DNA of 64,000 nt from CTSoil-043 sp963821235 (GTDB lineage: Bacteria; Chloroflexota; Limnocylindria; Limnocylindrales; CSP1-4): contig CAWGCS010000001.1 of assembly GCA_963821235.1 (NCBI GenBank), positions 1,488,001 through 1,552,000 of the forward strand, read 5' to 3'. A program made the translations under genes and the position numbers. Positions within the stretch are counted from its first letter, which is position 1. Each line of letters starts with the position of its first letter. Shown in pieces: positions 8,683-18,500 of the stretch. The notes below the pieces were generated by a model, which ran no database searches, was not told the DNA's origin, and was given only the letters and a program-made list of their open reading frames with translations.

Positions 8683-10223
8683 GCCGGGGTCTCCTTCGCG
8701 CGTCCGTAGTGGTCTCGTCCCAGGTAGGTGTTGGCCCACGCGCTCGTGCGCCGGAGGGCGTGGTCGACCACGACCGGGTCGCGGTCGAGCATCCCGAGCT
8801 CCTCGCCGTAGGGCTTCAGGCGCTCGTAGGCGCGGACCCAGACGCACGACCGGGGGGCCACCTCACAGGTGCCGTCATGGCTGCCGCCGCACGGCCCGTT
8901 CCGCTCGCCCTTGGGGCACTGGCTCTCGGGACAGAGGTAGGCGATGTCGGGCAGCGAGCAGTCCCCGCAGTCGCGGCAGTCGAAGAGGGGCAGCTTGACG
9001 GCGTGCTCCAGGGCGTGGACCGGTCGGCCCAGGTGGTGGCGCTCCACGCCCTCGTAGAAGCGGGTCGCCGCCCGGTAGCCGGGCGTCCCGGGGGTGAAGG
9101 CCAGGTCGTGGGTCAGCCGGTTGAGCCTGTAGGCCAGGGAGCCGCGCCGCCGGGCGCGCGCCCGGGCCGCCGCGGTGAGCGACCGGGCGTAGCGCGGCTC
9201 GAGCTCGTCGGTGGCGAGGCTGCTCGACGGGTCGCGGCGGTAGACGAAGAAGGTCCCCTTCGGGGAGTGCTGGACCTTCCCCGCGAGCGCGGGCCAGTCC
9301 GGCCCGAAGGCCTCGGCCATCTCCAGGATGCGGCCGATGTCCGCGGCGGAGACGTGGCCGGCCAGGTACGCCCCCCGGAAGCCCAGGCCCTTGGCGATCG
9401 CGACCTGCATGGCCGCCAGCTCGAGGAGGAAGGCGCGCCCCTTGTCCGGACCGGCGGCCGCCTTCTCGACGATCGCCAGGAGCTCGTCGGAGACGACGCA
9501 GCCGGGGATCGCGTTGGCGTTGAAGAGCCGGGCCACCGTCCGGGTGAGGACGTAGACGTTGGCCAGGACCGGCCGCCGGACGTCGTGGAGCCGCATCCAG
9601 CGCAGCAGCTCGTCCCACTTGCGGCTGTCGTAGCCGAGCTGGGGGATCACGAAGTCGGCCCCGGCCCGGATCTTGAGGCCGAGCTTCAGGTACTGGGGGA
9701 TCACCTCGGACTCGAGGCGCTTGAAGGGCGAGACGGCGGCCGCCAGGAAGAGGCCGGGCGCGCGCGTGGCGCCATCGGGGCCCGCCTCGCCGGCGAGCCC
9801 GCGGTAGAGGGCGATGAGGCCGACCGAATCGAGGTCGAAGACCGGCTGCGAGAGGCCCGTCCCCTCGGCCGGGTGGTCCCCGGAGACGGCCAGGACGTTG
9901 CGGATCCCCCGGCTCTCGAGCTCCCAGCCGAGGGAGCGCAGGGCGTTGCGGCTGCGGTCGCGGCAGGCGACGTGGACGATCACGTCCTGGCCCCGGGCAA
10001 GGAGCTCCTCGGCAATGGGGACCGGGCTGGCCATGGCGTGGCCGCCGGCATTGTCGGTGATCGAGACGGCCGCGATGCGCGGATCGTCGACGAGGGCTCG
10101 GGCCGCCTCCAGGCTCTGCCGCGCCGGCCCATCAGGGGCGAGACCGCGGGGCGGGACGACCTCGGTGACGACGACGAACTCGTCGCTCGCCTCGAGGCGC
10201 TGGCGCAGGGTCGGCTTGGTCAT
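8679..10223 (-). CDS. metF: Methylenetetrahydrofolate reductase with C-terminal zinc/cysteine domain
   Basis: The 514-residue protein has two parts. Residues about 1-300 form the MetF barrel: FVVVTEVVPPRG, AVSITDNAGG, NVLAVSGDHP and FVIPQLGYD are typical flavin and folate-binding segments. Residues about 415-460 carry the MTHFR-C cysteine cluster (CRDCGDC, then CPESQCPKGERNGPCGGS, then C), which resembles the subunits that couple MetF to other iron-sulfur proteins in acetogens and other anaerobes. It interconverts methylene- and methyl-tetrahydrofolate, feeding the pterin-binding methyltransferase with which it overlaps by four bases. It also overlaps the upstream activator gene by four bases. 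Confidence 0.9.
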   Translation of the reverse strand: MTKPTLRQRLEASDEFVVVTEVVPPRGLAPDGPARQSLEAARALVDDPRIAAVSITDNAGGHAMASPVPIAEELLARGQDVIVHVACRDRSRNALRSLGWELESRGIRNVLAVSGDHPAEGTGLSQPVFDLDSVGLIALYRGLAGEAGPDGATRAPGLFLAAAVSPFKRLESEVIPQYLKLGLKIRAGADFVIPQLGYDSRKWDELLRWMRLHDVRRPVLANVYVLTRTVARLFNANAIPGCVVSDELLAIVEKAAAGPDKGRAFLLELAAMQVAIAKGLGFRGAYLAGHVSAADIGRILEMAEAFGPDWPALAGKVQHSPKGTFFVYRRDPSSSLATDELEPRYARSLTAAARARARRRGSLAYRLNRLTHDLAFTPGTPGYRAATRFYEGVERHHLGRPVHALEHAVKLPLFDCRDCGDCSLPDIAYLCPESQCPKGERNGPCGGSHDGTCEVAPRSCVWVRAYERLKPYGEELGMLDRDPVVVDHALRRTSAWANTYLGRDHYGRAKETPA

Positions 10224-11887
10224 GCGGGGCGGGCCTCCACCACGGACGGCAGCGGCTCGAACCGGAGGCCGTCCACGAACAGGTCGAAGAAGTCTGGCTC
10301 GGCCTCCAGCTCGACGTGCTCGATCCGGCCGACGTAGTCGTCCAGGCGGGCGCGGGCGCCGCGCGAGAGGAGGAGCGCGGCGGCGCCCCTGACCGACGCG
10401 TTGCCGTGCTGGACGACGCGGCCCGCCGCGACCGGCGGCAGGAAGCCGATCGCCTGGGCGTTGGCGACGTCGAGGTGGGAGGCGAAGCCGCCGGCGAGGT
10501 GGAGGGCGCCGAGGTCGCCGGGAGCCAGGCCCAGCGTCCGCAGGAGGACCCGCATGCCGACCGCGTTGGCGGCCTTCGCCTGCGCCAGGTGGGCGGCGTC
10601 CCCGCGCGAGAAGGTGATGCCACGCTCGGGCACGAGCGTCACCTCGCCGCTGCCGGGGAACGCCCCGGCAGCGGTCATGGAGCCGGTCCGGCGCAGCTCG
10701 GCCAGGACGTCGACGAGCCCGGATCCGCAGATGCCCTCCGGCTCGACGTCTCCGATGGTACGGACCACCCAACCGCCGTCCTCGCGATGGGCGGCCTCGA
10801 TCGCGCCCTCGGAGCCGGGCATCCCGAAGCGGATGAGGCCCCCCTCGAAGGCGGGGCCTGCGGGGCACGAGGCGGCCAGGACGCGGCGGCCGTCGGTGAG
10901 CACGACCTCGGTGTTGGTGCCGACGTCGACGAGCATCACCGGGCCCGCGACGGCCGCCGCGCTCGCGGCTGGCGCGGGGCCGTCGAGCAGGCCGGCCGCG
11001 ATGAGGTCCGCGGCGGCGTCGGCCCCCACGTGGCAGGCGATGAGGGGCGCGCCCCAGATCCGCGCCTTCGGGTGGACCAGGATCCCCAGCTCGTGGGCCA
11101 GGCGCACGACGCTCGTGGAGGTCGCCCGTCCCGCTCGTCGGGCGGTCTCCGTCACGCTGCGGAACGGCGAGCGCCCGATGGGGGCCACGTCGAGGTCGAA
11201 GAAGAGATCGCGCATCGTGGCGTTGCCGACGACGACGACCTCCAGGACGTCGTGGCGGTCGATGCCCCGCTCGTGGTAGATGCGCCCCAGCTCGTGGTTG
11301 AGGGCCCGGCGCAGCGCCCGGCGCAGCTCCCCGGGCCGCTCCGCCTCGTAGGAGATGCGGCCGATGACGTCGCTGCCGCCGAATCGCTGGGGGTTCTCGA
11401 AGGCGCCCGCCGCGACGGGCTCGCCGTTGCGCAGGTCGAGGAGCTGGAGGACGACGGTCGTGGTCCCCAGGTCCAGCGCGATCCCCAGGTGTCGCTCACG
11501 AGCCGCGTCGAGGTCCTCGCCCTGCCAGCACACCCGCCCGTCGCGCTCGGCGATCGCCGGATCGACCTCCAGGGGCGGCCCTGGCGGCGGCATCAGGATC
11601 CTCAGCCGGCGGCGGAGGACGACGAACTCCAGGTCGGAGGACGCCGGCTCGCGCTCCACCATGGCGCGGCAGGCAAGGCGATAGCCCGGCCGCAGGAAGG
11701 CCTCCTGGTCGTCCGGGGCGCCGAGGGCGTCCCCGCCGCGCAGGATCTCGACCACGCACTCGTGGCAGCGCCCCGACCGACGGCACGAGGTCGGGACGAC
11801 CATCTCGAGCTCGTCCGCCGCGTCGAAGAGCGTCCTGCCCGGGACGAGCGGGACGCGGCGTCCGCCGTGGACGAGATCGCGGGTCAC
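10220..11887 (-). CDS. RACE-type reductive activator of corrinoid proteins (2Fe-2S + ASKHA ATPase, DUF4445)
   Basis: The protein has 555 residues. The N-terminal 80 residues are a plant-type ferredoxin with C35, C41, C44 and C73 as 2Fe-2S ligands. A linker follows and then an actin/Hsp70-like ATPase with GIALDLGTTTVVLQL as phosphate-binding loop, MLVDVGTNTEVVL, the ICGSGLVDVLAEL segment and a final HLAGGFASHLD. Such proteins use ATP to reduce inactive cob(II)alamin to cob(I)alamin in corrinoid methyl carriers, which fits the operon downstream. The start is taken as GTG 11887 because a TATGCT hexamer ends 6 bases before it. A longer form from a TTG at 11929 would overlap that promoter and looks less likely. 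Confidence 0.9.
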   Translation of the reverse strand: MTRDLVHGGRRVPLVPGRTLFDAADELEMVVPTSCRRSGRCHECVVEILRGGDALGAPDDQEAFLRPGYRLACRAMVEREPASSDLEFVVLRRRLRILMPPPGPPLEVDPAIAERDGRVCWQGEDLDAARERHLGIALDLGTTTVVLQLLDLRNGEPVAAGAFENPQRFGGSDVIGRISYEAERPGELRRALRRALNHELGRIYHERGIDRHDVLEVVVVGNATMRDLFFDLDVAPIGRSPFRSVTETARRAGRATSTSVVRLAHELGILVHPKARIWGAPLIACHVGADAAADLIAAGLLDGPAPAASAAAVAGPVMLVDVGTNTEVVLTDGRRVLAASCPAGPAFEGGLIRFGMPGSEGAIEAAHREDGGWVVRTIGDVEPEGICGSGLVDVLAELRRTGSMTAAGAFPGSGEVTLVPERGITFSRGDAAHLAQAKAANAVGMRVLLRTLGLAPGDLGALHLAGGFASHLDVANAQAIGFLPPVAAGRVVQHGNASVRGAAALLLSRGARARLDDYVGRIEHVELEAEPDFFDLFVDGLRFEPLPSVVEARPA

Positions 11888-11893
11888 GCGCGC

Positions 11894-11899
11894 AGCATA
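11894..11899 (-). promoter_or_regulatory. Putative -10 box (TATGCT) of the corrinoid operon, leaderless
   Basis: TATGCT on the - strand lies 6 bases before the GTG at 11887. The 250-base divergent spacer 11888-12137 shows no cobalamin-riboswitch-like element before this gene. Confidence 0.45.
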
Positions 11900-12101
11900 G
11901 GTCCGTACCAATCGGGCGTGCTGGGGCAATGGGCCCGCGGCGACGGGCCGAACGGCCCTCGCCCGGCGTCGGTCGGCCCGACCGGCCGCCGCTTCGGAAC
12001 CGGCACGGCGTGGCTCCCCGACGGGTCGGTGACAGGCCGGCCCGCCGGCAGGCGCGCCGGATCGGCCATGTGGCTCTCATCGAGCACGTGGCCCGCGGGG
12101 C

Positions 12102-12130
12102 TTGACATCCCAGCCTGCCGCCGCCAGATT
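12102..12130 (+). promoter_or_regulatory. Promoter TTGACA-N17-CAGATT in front of the ArsR-type gene
   Basis: A perfect TTGACA at 12102-12107 is followed after 17 bases by CAGATT at 12125-12130. Transcription would begin within a base or two of the GTG at 12138, giving a leaderless message. Confidence 0.6.
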
Positions 12131-12137
12131 ACGGTTC

Positions 12138-12569
12138 GTGAACGCTTACCGAGCCGCGATGGATGCACTCGACGCGCTCGGCGACGCCACGCGGCGGGCG
12201 ATCGTCGAGGGCCTCCGCGACGGCGAGCGGACCGTCGGCGACCTGGCCGCGGACCTCCCGGTGAGCCGGCCGGCGGTCTCCCAGCACCTCGGCGCCCTGA
12301 AGGCCGCCGGCCTCGTGCTGGAGCGGCCCAGCGGCACGCGCCGCTTCTACCGCCTGGACCCGACCGGCCTCGTCCGCCTCCAGCACCGCCTCGACGCCAT
12401 GTGGGGCCTCGACGCTCCTCCGGCTGGGGGAGCGTCGGCTCCGAGCGGCTCGGCCGGGGCGATCCCGGCCGGCGAGGCCGGCGGCGGCGCGCCACCGACG
12501 GCGGCGCTCGAGGCAGGCGGCGGCAAGGCGGGGCGCAAGAAGCACAAGAAGAAGGGCGCCCGCAAGTAG
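12138..12569 (+). CDS. ArsR-family winged-helix transcriptional regulator
   Basis: The 143-residue protein has a compact ArsR-type winged helix in residues about 8-80: MDALDALGDATRRAIVEGL, then a recognition helix VSRPAVSQHLGALKAAGLV and a wing RPSGTRRFYRLDP. There are no cysteines in the DNA-binding helix, so it is not of the classical metal-sensing kind. It resembles the SMTB/ARSR regulators often paired with SRPBCC (AHSA1) proteins. The last 60 residues are Gly/Ala-rich and end in a strongly basic KKHKKKGARK tail that could add non-specific DNA affinity. The GTG at 12138 fits the promoter spacing. An ATG at 12159 is the alternative start. Confidence 0.82.
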   Translation: MNAYRAAMDALDALGDATRRAIVEGLRDGERTVGDLAADLPVSRPAVSQHLGALKAAGLVLERPSGTRRFYRLDPTGLVRLQHRLDAMWGLDAPPAGGASAPSGSAGAIPAGEAGGGAPPTAALEAGGGKAGRKKHKKKGARK

Positions 12570-12712
12570 CCTCGACCGGGCTCGGAGGGGTCGGCCGAGG
12601 CAGGCGACCCGGCCGGGACAGCACCGCGGCCCCGCGCCGGCGGCCCGACGCCGACGGGCTCCGGGCCGGCCCCCCGCCCGCCCGTTCGCCCGACGCGTCG
12701 GCGCGTGACGGC

Positions 12713-13114
12713 CTAGTGCGTGACGACCTTCGGCAGCTTCGCGGCCTGGTCGATCCAGTCGCCGACCGCGGCTTCGTTGGGGATGCGGCGGACGAGGTGG
12801 CGCGCCGCGTTTGCCTCGGCCATCGTCGTCGCCAGGTTCGTCGCGTTGCGGTGCGCCAGCTCCGTGCAGGAATCGACCCCGGCCGCCTCGAGCAGGTCGG
12901 CGTACTCCGACCCGACGCCCGAGATCCGGTAGAGGTCGGCATGGTTGACCCACCGGAGGAGCTGGTCCGGCCCGACGCCGGTCTTCGCAGAGAGGCCTCG
13001 CCGGCCGGCCGCCGGCCCGGCCTCGGTGAGCAGGTCGTCGGTCGTCTGGACGCCCGCCGCCCGGAGCTTGGCCCCGATCACCGGACCGACGCCCTCGAGA
13101 TCCTCGATCTTCAT
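12713..13114 (-). CDS. DUF4332-like helix-hairpin-helix protein
   Basis: The 133-residue protein contains two HhH-type units. The first is DLEGVGPVIGAKLRAAGVQTTDDLL (positions about 5-30) and the second is ISGVGSEYADLLEAAGVDSC (64-83), each with the G-V-G hairpin and a following helix. This is the layout of DUF4332 proteins, small presumed nucleic-acid- or protein-binding modules of unknown role. The ATG at 13114 has GGTGGAGG upstream. It converges with the ArsR gene and is independent of the M20 gene on the far side. No function beyond the fold can be claimed. Confidence 0.75.
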   Translation of the reverse strand: MKIEDLEGVGPVIGAKLRAAGVQTTDDLLTEAGPAAGRRGLSAKTGVGPDQLLRWVNHADLYRISGVGSEYADLLEAAGVDSCTELAHRNATNLATTMAEANAARHLVRRIPNEAAVGDWIDQAAKLPKVVTH

Positions 13115-13248
13115 CGCGGCTGCCTCCACCTGGGGGGTTAGGGGATTGGCAGGCTCATCTTCCCACTCCGCGGAACCCCACCCGGCGCGGGCACGCGCGG
13201 CATGAGCCCAGGATCGCCTCCCGACGCGCAGGCGCGCCGCCGGACGCG

Positions 13249-14589
13249 TCAGGCCGTCAGCTCCCGGGCCACCCAGCGCGCCAGCACCCGAGCACAGGCC
13301 ACGACCTCGTCGAGGTTGACGTGCTCGTCCGCGGCGTGGGCCACCCGAACGTCGCCGGGGCCGAACAGGACGGTCGGGGTGCCGCCCTCGCGGACCAGGA
13401 GGCGCATGTCGGAGCCGTAAGGGACGCCCACGAAGGGCGGGCGCCGTCCGAGGACGGCCGCTGCCGCGGCAGCGAGGCCGACAGGAAGCGGGTGGTCCGG
13501 CGGGACCTCGGCGGAGGAGAAGCGGCCGCCGGTGATCTCCACGGTGGCAGGGTGCTCGCGCAGCCACGGGTCGTCCGCGCAGGCGCTGGCGACGACGAAC
13601 CGGAGCTCGTCCGCCGCCTCGACCGCAGCCTGGCCCGCACGCACGCCGTAGCGCCCCTCGGCGACGACGCGGTCGGGCAGGGTGCTCGCCCAGTCGCCGC
13701 CGTGGACCGTCCCGAGGATCGTGGCGTAGGGCAGGCCGAGGGCCCGCATCTCGGGTCGCGTCTCGGCGGCGTTGCGGCAGGCCTCGTCGGCGCGAAGGGC
13801 CGCGTGGAGGAGCTCGAGCTTCTCGATTGCCGAGACGCCCTCGCGGCGGACGGAGGCGTGGGCCGCCCGGCCGGGGACGGTCAGGCGGAAGGTGATCGCC
13901 CCGGCCGCGACGGTGACGATCGCGAGGCCCGTCGGCTCCGCGATGACGGCGGCGTCGCCGACGTGGCCGGCACGGATGGCGGCGAGCATCCCGGCCCCGC
14001 CGTCCTCCTCCGAGGGGACGGCGACGAGGGTCGCCTGCCCGGCCAGGTCGCGCGGGTCGAGAGCGGCCCGCACCGCGGCGAGGGCGGCGATGGACGCGAC
14101 GAGCCCGCCCTTCATGTCGCAGGCGCCCCGCCCGAAGACCTCTCCGGAGCGGATCTCGGGCCGGAACGGGTCCTGCGACCAGGGGGCGCGATCGCCCGGC
14201 GGGACGACGTCCGTGTGGCCAACGAGCAGCAGCCGGGGCCCCGGACGGGCGCCGCGGACGATGCCGCCGACCAGGGGCAGCGCGGTCCGGGCGACCTCCG
14301 ACCCCGGGAAGTCGGGATCCCTGGCGATGGCCGCGGCGTCGGCGTCCCAGGCCCGCGTCTCGAGGCCTGCGAGCGCCATCATGCGACCGACCTCGTCGCG
14401 GACGGCACCCTCGTCACCCGTGACCGACGGGATCGCCAGCAGAGCGAGGAGCCCCTCGCGGATTCCGTCCGCGTCGACGGCCGCGGCCGCTCGTGCCGCC
14501 GCTTCCGTTGTCCGGGCCTCGCCGCCGGTCGCCTCCGCTCCCGCGACCGCCGCCGGCGGGCGCTGGGACGCCTCGCCGGCGGCGCTCAT
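13249..14589 (-). CDS. M20-family metallopeptidase/deacylase (ArgE/DapE-like)
   Basis: The protein has 446 residues. After an Ala-rich N-terminus of about 45 residues come the metal-ligand motifs of dinuclear-zinc M20 enzymes: LLVGHTDVVPPGD, GRGACDMKGGLVA, VPSEEDGGAG and the C-terminal HAADEHVNLDEV. The lid/dimerisation insertion (RAAHASVRREGVSAIEKLE) supplies the bridging His. The family removes acyl groups from amino acids or hydrolyses small peptides. The exact substrate is not predictable. Its start overlaps the stop of the DDAH-like gene by four bases, so the two are co-translated. Together they may act on modified arginine or N-acyl amino acids. Confidence 0.88.
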   Translation of the reverse strand: MSAAGEASQRPPAAVAGAEATGGEARTTEAAARAAAAVDADGIREGLLALLAIPSVTGDEGAVRDEVGRMMALAGLETRAWDADAAAIARDPDFPGSEVARTALPLVGGIVRGARPGPRLLLVGHTDVVPPGDRAPWSQDPFRPEIRSGEVFGRGACDMKGGLVASIAALAAVRAALDPRDLAGQATLVAVPSEEDGGAGMLAAIRAGHVGDAAVIAEPTGLAIVTVAAGAITFRLTVPGRAAHASVRREGVSAIEKLELLHAALRADEACRNAAETRPEMRALGLPYATILGTVHGGDWASTLPDRVVAEGRYGVRAGQAAVEAADELRFVVASACADDPWLREHPATVEITGGRFSSAEVPPDHPLPVGLAAAAAAVLGRRPPFVGVPYGSDMRLLVREGGTPTVLFGPGDVRVAHAADEHVNLDEVVACARVLARWVARELTA

Positions 14590-15488
14590 CCCCGACGCAG
14601 GATGGGCCTGGCGAGGCAGGTGGGGCCGCCGGACCCGTTCAGCCCGATCTCGAAGGCCGGGTAGGCGTGGACCTCGCAGCCCGCCACCTCCAGCGCGCGG
14701 CGGGTCGCCGGGTTGCCGTCTGCCACGACGCAGACGCCCGGCCGGACGGCCAGGACGTTGCAGCCGAGGGTCGCGAACTCCTCGTCCGGCACCGCCAGGA
14801 GGCGGATGCCGAGGTCGCCGAGGAGCTCCCAGAGCCCGACCGGGAGGAGTGGCAGGTAGACGATTGCGAGGTCGTCGGCGACCGGCGAGACGAGGGAGAG
14901 CAGGTGGATCAGCTCGGCGTCGCCGCGCCACCAGGGGACGTCGAAGACGCGGACGTCTCCCCCCACGAGCGTCGCGAGCTGGCGTACGCCCGCGCCGTTC
15001 GTGCGCAGCGTCCGCCCGATGCAGAAGAGGTCCGGCCGCAGCCAGAGCGTGTCGCCGCCGTCGACCGTGCCGGGGCCTTCGACGCGGCCGACGGTCGGGA
15101 CGCCGCGGGCGGCGAGCCACCCCTCCATGACCGTCTCCTCGCCGCGCCGCGTCGGCTTGCCCGACCGGAGGGGGATCGCGCCGCGGTCGGTGACGAGGAG
15201 CGGATCGAAGGCGTAGACGAGGTCCGGATGCGGCGTCTCCACCGCGCCGAGATCGTGGACCCGGACGCCGAGGCGGCTCAACAGGTCGGCGAAGGCATCG
15301 TGCTCGCGCTGGGCCAGCTCGAGGTTCACCGCGTGCACGAAGCCGTGGGCGGGATCCTCGAAGGCGGCCCCAAAGGCCGCCCCAGGACGCTGGAGCAGGA
15401 CGTCGTGCAGGGGCGCCGTCATGGACTGGGCCCCGAACTCGAAGGCCGGCGCCGGACCGCCGGCGCCCCCGGCGCGCTGTGAGGTCAT
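14586..15488 (-). CDS. Amidinotransferase-fold hydrolase (dimethylargininase/arginine deiminase-like)
   Basis: The 300-residue protein belongs to the guanidino-group modifying superfamily. Visible motifs are DLVYAFDPLLVTDRGAI, the substrate-binding VEGPGTVDGGDTLWL, IGRTLRTNGAGVRQLA, TLGCNVLAVRPG and the C-terminal nucleophile segment GSGGPTCLARPI. The pattern fits a monomeric DDAH that releases citrulline from methylated arginine, or a simple deiminase. It is the first gene of a two-gene unit with the M20 peptidase. The ATG at 15488 is chosen because TATCCT stands 7 bases upstream. Confidence 0.85.
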   Translation of the reverse strand: MTSQRAGGAGGPAPAFEFGAQSMTAPLHDVLLQRPGAAFGAAFEDPAHGFVHAVNLELAQREHDAFADLLSRLGVRVHDLGAVETPHPDLVYAFDPLLVTDRGAIPLRSGKPTRRGEETVMEGWLAARGVPTVGRVEGPGTVDGGDTLWLRPDLFCIGRTLRTNGAGVRQLATLVGGDVRVFDVPWWRGDAELIHLLSLVSPVADDLAIVYLPLLPVGLWELLGDLGIRLLAVPDEEFATLGCNVLAVRPGVCVVADGNPATRRALEVAGCEVHAYPAFEIGLNGSGGPTCLARPILRRG

Positions 15489-15495
15489 GGGCGGC

Positions 15496-15501
15496 AGGAT
15501 A
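15496..15501 (-). promoter_or_regulatory. Putative -10 box (TATCCT), leaderless
   Basis: TATCCT on the - strand is 7 bases before the ATG at 15488, and no Shine-Dalgarno is present between them. Confidence 0.45.
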
Positions 15502-15588
15502 GCGGGCCGGGCGGCAGGCGACCATGCCCCGCTCGAGCGCATCCGCCGGGTGCGCGCCCCCGAGCCCGCGGAGCCCGCGTTGGCGATC

Positions 15589-18500
15589 TCAGGCGGTGGC
15601 CCGCTCCAGGAGCCGGCCGACCTCGTAGCCGGCGGCGTCGGCATCCGCGGCGAGTCGCAGGGCGAGGGCATGGGCGGCGGCCGTGGCCCGTGCCGGGTCC
15701 GGGTCGGCGGGATCGTCGGCGGTCCCAGCGATGGAGACGAGGACCGTCATCCAGCGCAGGGCGGCCTCGAACGACTCGCGGTTGACATAGGCGACGCCCT
15801 CGTGGCGATTGACCCCAAGCCAGCGGGCCATCTCGTCGTCGGCGAACCAGGCCCGCACCAGCCGTCCGCCACGCTCCGCTTCCGGTGCCGCGAGCGCGGC
15901 CTCACCCGGACGGGCGAGCAGGTGGCGCACGGTCTCCACGGTCCACCAGGCGGCGCCCTCGTCGAGGCCGCGCCAGCGGTAGGCGTCGGCGAAGACGCGA
16001 CCCAGACGTGCCCGGTCGAACCAGCCGCGGGCGCGGCGGGCGGGCGCGTCGGGCTCGAGGACGCCGGCCATCGCGTCAGCAGCGAGCCATCCGACCAGCG
16101 CGCCCCAGGTGGCGGTGTCGGGCGGCAGGGCCGCCGCCACGAACGCCCTGGCCGCGTCCGCCCCGGCATCCGCCGCCGGTGTGGCGAGGGCGACCTCGAG
16201 GGCCACCCGCAGCCGTGCCCCGAAGCGATCGGCCAGGCCATCGATCGCCTCGTCGGGCGTCGCCGCGCCGGCCGCCGCGCGGATGGCCCACAGGGCGTCT
16301 CCCGCCCGGCCGCGCCATGCCGCGGCGAGCGCGGCGAGGTCGGGCGGCGGCGCCACCGCCGGCGGGGCGCCAGGGGGAGCGACCGGCGGAGCGACGGTCG
16401 GGCCAGCCGGCGTGGCCGCCCCGGCCGCCGGTGGACGCGCCGCGGCGGCCCGCGCCGCCGCGGCCAGGTGGGCCGTCACGGCCTCGGTCGCGTCGCGGAC
16501 GAGGGCGTCGTTCACGAGGATGGCCACCGCGTCGTGGAGCGGCCGGAGGCGTCGCTCCGCGAGGGCGCTCTCGACGCTGGGCACGCCGGCCCCGCCCAGG
16601 TCGGCCGCCAGGGCGCGGTACTCGGCCGCCGCCTCGCCGCCGATCTCGCGCCAGTCGAGGAGGACCCGGGCGGCGTACGCGTCGAGCTCCACGCGCAGGC
16701 CTCGGTCGCGGAGATCGCCGGTCTCGCGGATGTACTCCAGGCCGTCGAGCGTGTCGCGGAAGAGGACGACCGCGCCCGGGTCGCGGCCCAGGCCGAGCCC
16801 GTCGGCCAGGGAGCTCCGCACGAGGTGCTTGGCCCCGGCATCGTCCTTCACGGCGAAGGCGACCGAGTCGTGGATCCGTCCACGCATCGAGCCGAACCGG
16901 TTGTGGTACACGACGAGCGAGCGCTCGCCGCCGGATCGATTCGAGTAGGCGAACACATCCTCGTTGACGTGGCCGGCGTCGTCGACGACGTCGTAGAGGC
17001 GGTAGTCGCGGACCTCGGCGAAGAGCCGGCGCCGGTGGAGCAGCGGGAAGACCTGCCACTCGTGGCGGGCGACGAGGCCCTCGTTCGGGCGCTCGTCCCA
17101 GTAGGCCCGGCGGAACTCCATGCCGTACTTCTCGGCGAACCCCTCGACCTGGCCGTGGCCGAACATCGGGAGCCCGGGCATGGTCGCCATGACGGTGGCG
17201 ATCCCGAAGTACTTGTCGCCGGTCCCGAACTGCTCGACCGCCGTCCGCTCGTCGGGGTTGTTCATGAAGTTGACGTAGCGCTTGAGGATCTCCGGGTCGA
17301 ACTCGAGGGTGTTCTTGATCACCAGGCGGTACTCCGCGTTCTTCTCGTCGCGGAGCATGTTCATGAAGGCGCTGTTGTAGACACGGTGCATCCCGAGGGT
17401 CCGGACGAAGTAGCCCTCCATGAGCCAGAACGCCTCGGCCAGCAGGAGGGTGTCGGGGACCTCGGCGGCGACCCGGTCGACGACCTCGCGCCAGAACTCG
17501 ACCGGGATCGCTGCGTCGAAGTCCTCCCTCGACATGGCCGATTCGGCCCGCGACGGGATCGCCCCGCCCTGGCCGGGCTCTGGGTACCAGAGGCGGGCGA
17601 TGTGCTTCTTGGCGAGGGTCATCGCCGCGTCGAAGCGGATGATCGGGAAGCGCCGGGCGACGGCCAGGATCGTCTGGATGACCGCCTCGCGGACCTCGGG
17701 CCGCAGGTAGTCGAGCTGGGCGGTGTCGTTCCACGGCATGCTCGTCCCGTCGTTGCCGTGGTAGACGTAGCGGACGTCGCCGGTCCAGCGGTCCTCGCGG
17801 CGGAAGACCACCGCCGCGTCGGTGGAGTCCCAGTAGTGGTCCTCGATCTGGATCCCCACCCGCGGGTCGTCCGATAGGTCCGCCCCGCTGAAGGAATAGG
17901 CCGGATAGGGGCTGTCGGGGCGGGCCAGGAACCAGTCGGGATGCTCCATGACCCACCGTGAGTCGATGCCCATGTGGTTGGGGACCATGTCCGAGGCAAG
18001 GCGGATCCCGCGTGCCCAGGCCCGCTCGCGCAGGCTGGCCCACGCCGCCTCGCCGCCGAGGTCGTCGGCGATGGCGTAGTCGAGGAGGGAGTAGGCGGAG
18101 GCCACCGCGTCGGGGTTGCCCCGCAGCTGCTTGATCCGCTGGCTTGCCCGGCTGCGCTCCCAGAGCCCGATCAGCCAGAGCCCCGTGATGCCCCAGCGGG
18201 CGAGGCGATCGAGCTCCTCGTCCGGGACCTGGTCGAGGCGCCGGATGTCGCGGCCGTATCGGCGGCTCAGCTGGTCCAGCCAGACGTAGGAGCTCTTTGC
18301 CATGAGGACGACGCGGGGCATCCAGTCGCGGTCCTCGGAGAAGCGCTCGGGCTCGGCGTCGAGGCCGCCGTACGACGGCGCCTGGGTCGCCCCGCCCCCG
18401 CCCGGGCCGGGATGGAGGCGCATCCAGAGGGCCCGTTCCTCCTCCGCCGCGACGTCGAGGCCGGTGACCAGCCGATCGAGGAGGGCCCCGAAGCGGTCGC

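Noticed and set aside
11888..12137. Cobalamin riboswitch before the corrinoid operon
   Set aside because: The likely transcription start is only a few bases before the GTG, leaving no room for a leader, and no B12-box-like sequence is seen.
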